This document shows positions 6,556-8,042 of a stretch of 8,042 nt of DNA, one piece after another. The stretch lies in NCBI GenBank assembly GCA_945901195.1, contig CAMDKB010000207.1, forward strand, positions 1-8,042. The letters run 5' to 3'. Numbering within the stretch: position 1 is the first letter of the stretch; every line of letters starts with the position of its first letter. Below the pieces are notes generated by a model. The model was given only the letters and a program-made list of their open reading frames with translations. It ran no database searches and was not told the DNA's origin. Both the position numbers and the translations under genes were made by a program. Source of the DNA: Rhizobium sp. Q54 (GTDB lineage Bacteria; Pseudomonadota; Alphaproteobacteria; Rhizobiales; Beijerinckiaceae).

Positions 6556-7611
6556 ATGTTGCCCATGAAATGGCCGCTCAAGGCGGGTCAAAGCCTTGCG
6601 TGCATGCTTGCGGTCCTGACGCTTGCAATTCCTGCGCATGCGCAAACACTGGATAAGGTCGTCGTCGCCATGACCGGCGGACTGGCGGACGCGCCGGTGA
6701 TCGTCGCGCAAGAACGTGGATATTTCCGCCAGCAAAACCTCAATCTCGAAAAGGTTGTGTTTCCGTCAGCGGCCCAGACCATCGTCCCCATGGCGTCCAA
6801 GCAACTCGACGTCGTAGGCGGCGCCATCTCCGCCGGTCTCTACAGCGCGGTCGAGCGTGGCGTCATGATCAAGGCTGTGGCGGATCGGTCGCATACATCG
6901 CATGGTATTCCCTACATCACGGTATTCGTGCGGAAGGATCTTGTGGACAGCGGCCGCTTCAAGACGCTGAAAGATCTGAAGGGCCTGAAATTCGCCATCG
7001 CCGCGAAGGGAATTACAGTTCACGCACTACTCGATGCAGGCCTGCAAAGCGCAGGGCTGAATTTCGGCGATGTCGAGCTTGTGCACATGAACTATACAAA
7101 TCAGGTTCTCGCCTTCAAAAACAAGGCGCTCGATGCTTCCCTCATGGGCGAACCGCAGGCGACCGATCTGGTCAATTCCGGAGATGGCGTTCGCTTCATG
7201 AACACCAATGATTACTTCCCCAATTATGTGGTGACGGTGTTCCACTATGGCGAAACCATGCTGAAGGATCGGCCCGACGTTGGCCGTCGTTTCATGATCG
7301 CATTGATGCGGGGCATGCGCGATTACAACGATGCGATGGATGACAAGGGTCTGCTTGCGAAAGGCAATGACGATATCATCGCGGCCTTCGAGCGCGAGTT
7401 CAAAATGCCCGCCGCCATGTTGCGCACAGTATACTCACATTCCGTGGATCCCAATGGCCAGATCAATATGAGAAGCCTGGACATCGATTGGAATTTCATG
7501 CAGCGCGAAAAGCTGGTGTCCGGAAAGATCAGGCCGGCCGAGCTGATCGACGAGTCTTTCGCCAAACAGGCAGCGGCGGCTCTGGGTCCCTATACCCGCA
7601 AGACCCGATAG
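6556..7611 (+). CDS. NMT1/SsuA-like ABC transporter substrate-binding protein
   Basis: A 351-residue periplasmic receptor of the nitrate/sulfonate/taurine/thiamine-precursor type (NMT1/SsuA family, PF09084/PF13379). The Sec signal peptide has MKWPLK, then a hydrophobic core at about 14-25, and likely cleavage after AHA (29) before QT. The hallmark ADAPVIVAQERGYF (44-57) precedes a short strand and a QLDVVGG segment. The inter-lobe DLKGLKFAIAAKG is at 140-152 and SLMGEPQATDL begins at 195. Family members deliver small anions or heterocycles to an SsuB/SsuC-type ATPase and permease; neither gene lies upstream, and a VOC gene follows after 70 bases. The length is typical. The ligand is not predictable from sequence, and relatives include receptors annotated near aromatic-acid catabolism genes. 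The stop is TAG at 7609. Confidence 0.9.
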   Translation: MLPMKWPLKAGQSLACMLAVLTLAIPAHAQTLDKVVVAMTGGLADAPVIVAQERGYFRQQNLNLEKVVFPSAAQTIVPMASKQLDVVGGAISAGLYSAVERGVMIKAVADRSHTSHGIPYITVFVRKDLVDSGRFKTLKDLKGLKFAIAAKGITVHALLDAGLQSAGLNFGDVELVHMNYTNQVLAFKNKALDASLMGEPQATDLVNSGDGVRFMNTNDYFPNYVVTVFHYGETMLKDRPDVGRRFMIALMRGMRDYNDAMDDKGLLAKGNDDIIAAFEREFKMPAAMLRTVYSHSVDPNGQINMRSLDIDWNFMQREKLVSGKIRPAELIDESFAKQAAAALGPYTRKTR

Positions 7612-7681
7612 ACCCGAAAGCCCCCAAAGACGCTATAAACCCACAGCAAATAAGAAACACAAAGGAAGGATGTAGGAAACC

Positions 7682-8042
7682 ATGAGCGACGCTGCCGCCA
7701 GAACACGCCCCCCGCTGCAGAACATTGACGCTGTCATCGGCCAGCGCAACGCTGATGTCAGCAATGAATTCGGCCTGATGACCGTCGATCATTTCGCATT
7801 GCCGACCGCCAATATCGAGCGCATGGAGCAATTCATCCGCGAAGTGCTGGGCGGCAAGCCTTATTATTACGCGGGCTTCACTGAGGTGGACCGCAAGCTC
7901 GGACGCGCCAAGCATATTTTCATCCGTGTCGGCAATGTGCTGATGCAATGCGCCGAACCCAAAGACGGCCAGATGATCATCCGGAAGGACGATCCCAATT
8001 CGCCGCCCCATCAGGCCTTTCTCGTCACCGCAGAAGGTTTGC
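7682..8042 (+). CDS. VOC-superfamily (glyoxalase/extradiol dioxygenase fold) protein, 5' part
   Basis: The first 120 codons of a gene cut by the right edge. After about 30 variable residues comes a beta-alpha-beta-beta-beta module typical of vicinal oxygen chelate proteins: LMTVDHFALPTANIERMEQFIREV (32-55). H37 is the likely first metal ligand, and the strands KHIFIRVGNVLMQCAEP (77-93) and PPHQAFLV (108-115) follow, with H110 a possible second ligand. VOC members include glyoxalases, type I extradiol ring-cleavage dioxygenases, isomerases and resistance proteins. The visible half cannot separate these. Placement beside a flavin aromatic hydroxylase makes an oxidative catabolic role attractive but inferred. 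AGGA at 7674-7677, with a second AAGGAAGGA at 7662-7670, precedes the ATG. It is probably in one transcription unit with the binding protein upstream. Confidence 0.85.
   Translation, partial: MSDAAARTRPPLQNIDAVIGQRNADVSNEFGLMTVDHFALPTANIERMEQFIREVLGGKPYYYAGFTEVDRKLGRAKHIFIRVGNVLMQCAEPKDGQMIIRKDDPNSPPHQAFLVTAEGL

Noticed and set aside
7602..7619. A near-perfect tandem 9-mer (GACCCGATA then GACCCGAAA) across the stop codon of the NMT1-like gene.
   Set aside because: Two short copies with one mismatch are not enough to call a repeat or regulatory element.

Overview
The window looks like an accessory catabolic and uptake region from a proteobacterium. The most likely source is an alphaproteobacterium of the Hyphomicrobiales (Bradyrhizobium/Xanthobacteraceae-like). 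This rests on fairly GC-rich DNA, the TctC/Bug-type binding proteins that these lineages and Betaproteobacteria such as Bordetella carry in large numbers, and clear Shine-Dalgarno sites. It is an inference from protein style; a betaproteobacterium is not excluded. No rRNA, tRNA, CRISPR array, insertion sequence or phage gene was seen. There is no gene-free stretch longer than about 140 bases.

Layout. On the minus strand at the left edge is the 5' part of a quinone-oxidoreductase-type MDR dehydrogenase (1-240). A 72-base gap separates it from a divergent plus-strand series that fills the rest of the window. That series starts with an HI0933/PP_4765-type flavoprotein (313-1554). Next is an MhpA-like FAD aromatic hydroxylase (1648-3255). 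Four solute-binding-protein-fold genes follow: two from different branches of the TctC/Bug family (3392-4369 and 4430-5482), one TAXI-like (5519-6472), and one NMT1/SsuA-like ABC-type (6556-7611). The right edge holds the 5' part of a VOC (glyoxalase/extradiol dioxygenase fold) gene (7682 onward).

How the parts may work together. A flavin hydroxylase, a quinone oxidoreductase and a VOC protein around several high-affinity receptors suggest uptake and oxidation of an aromatic or organic-acid substrate. No substrate can be read from the sequence.

The most unusual feature is the run of four consecutive binding proteins from three unrelated transporter classes (TTT, TRAP-TAXI, ABC) with no permease or ATPase gene among them. 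Three carry typical Sec signal peptides ending in Ala-X-Ala. The TAXI-like protein has no signal peptide and no possible upstream start that could supply one, so it is probably cytoplasmic and may be an enzyme or intracellular sensor rather than a transport receptor.
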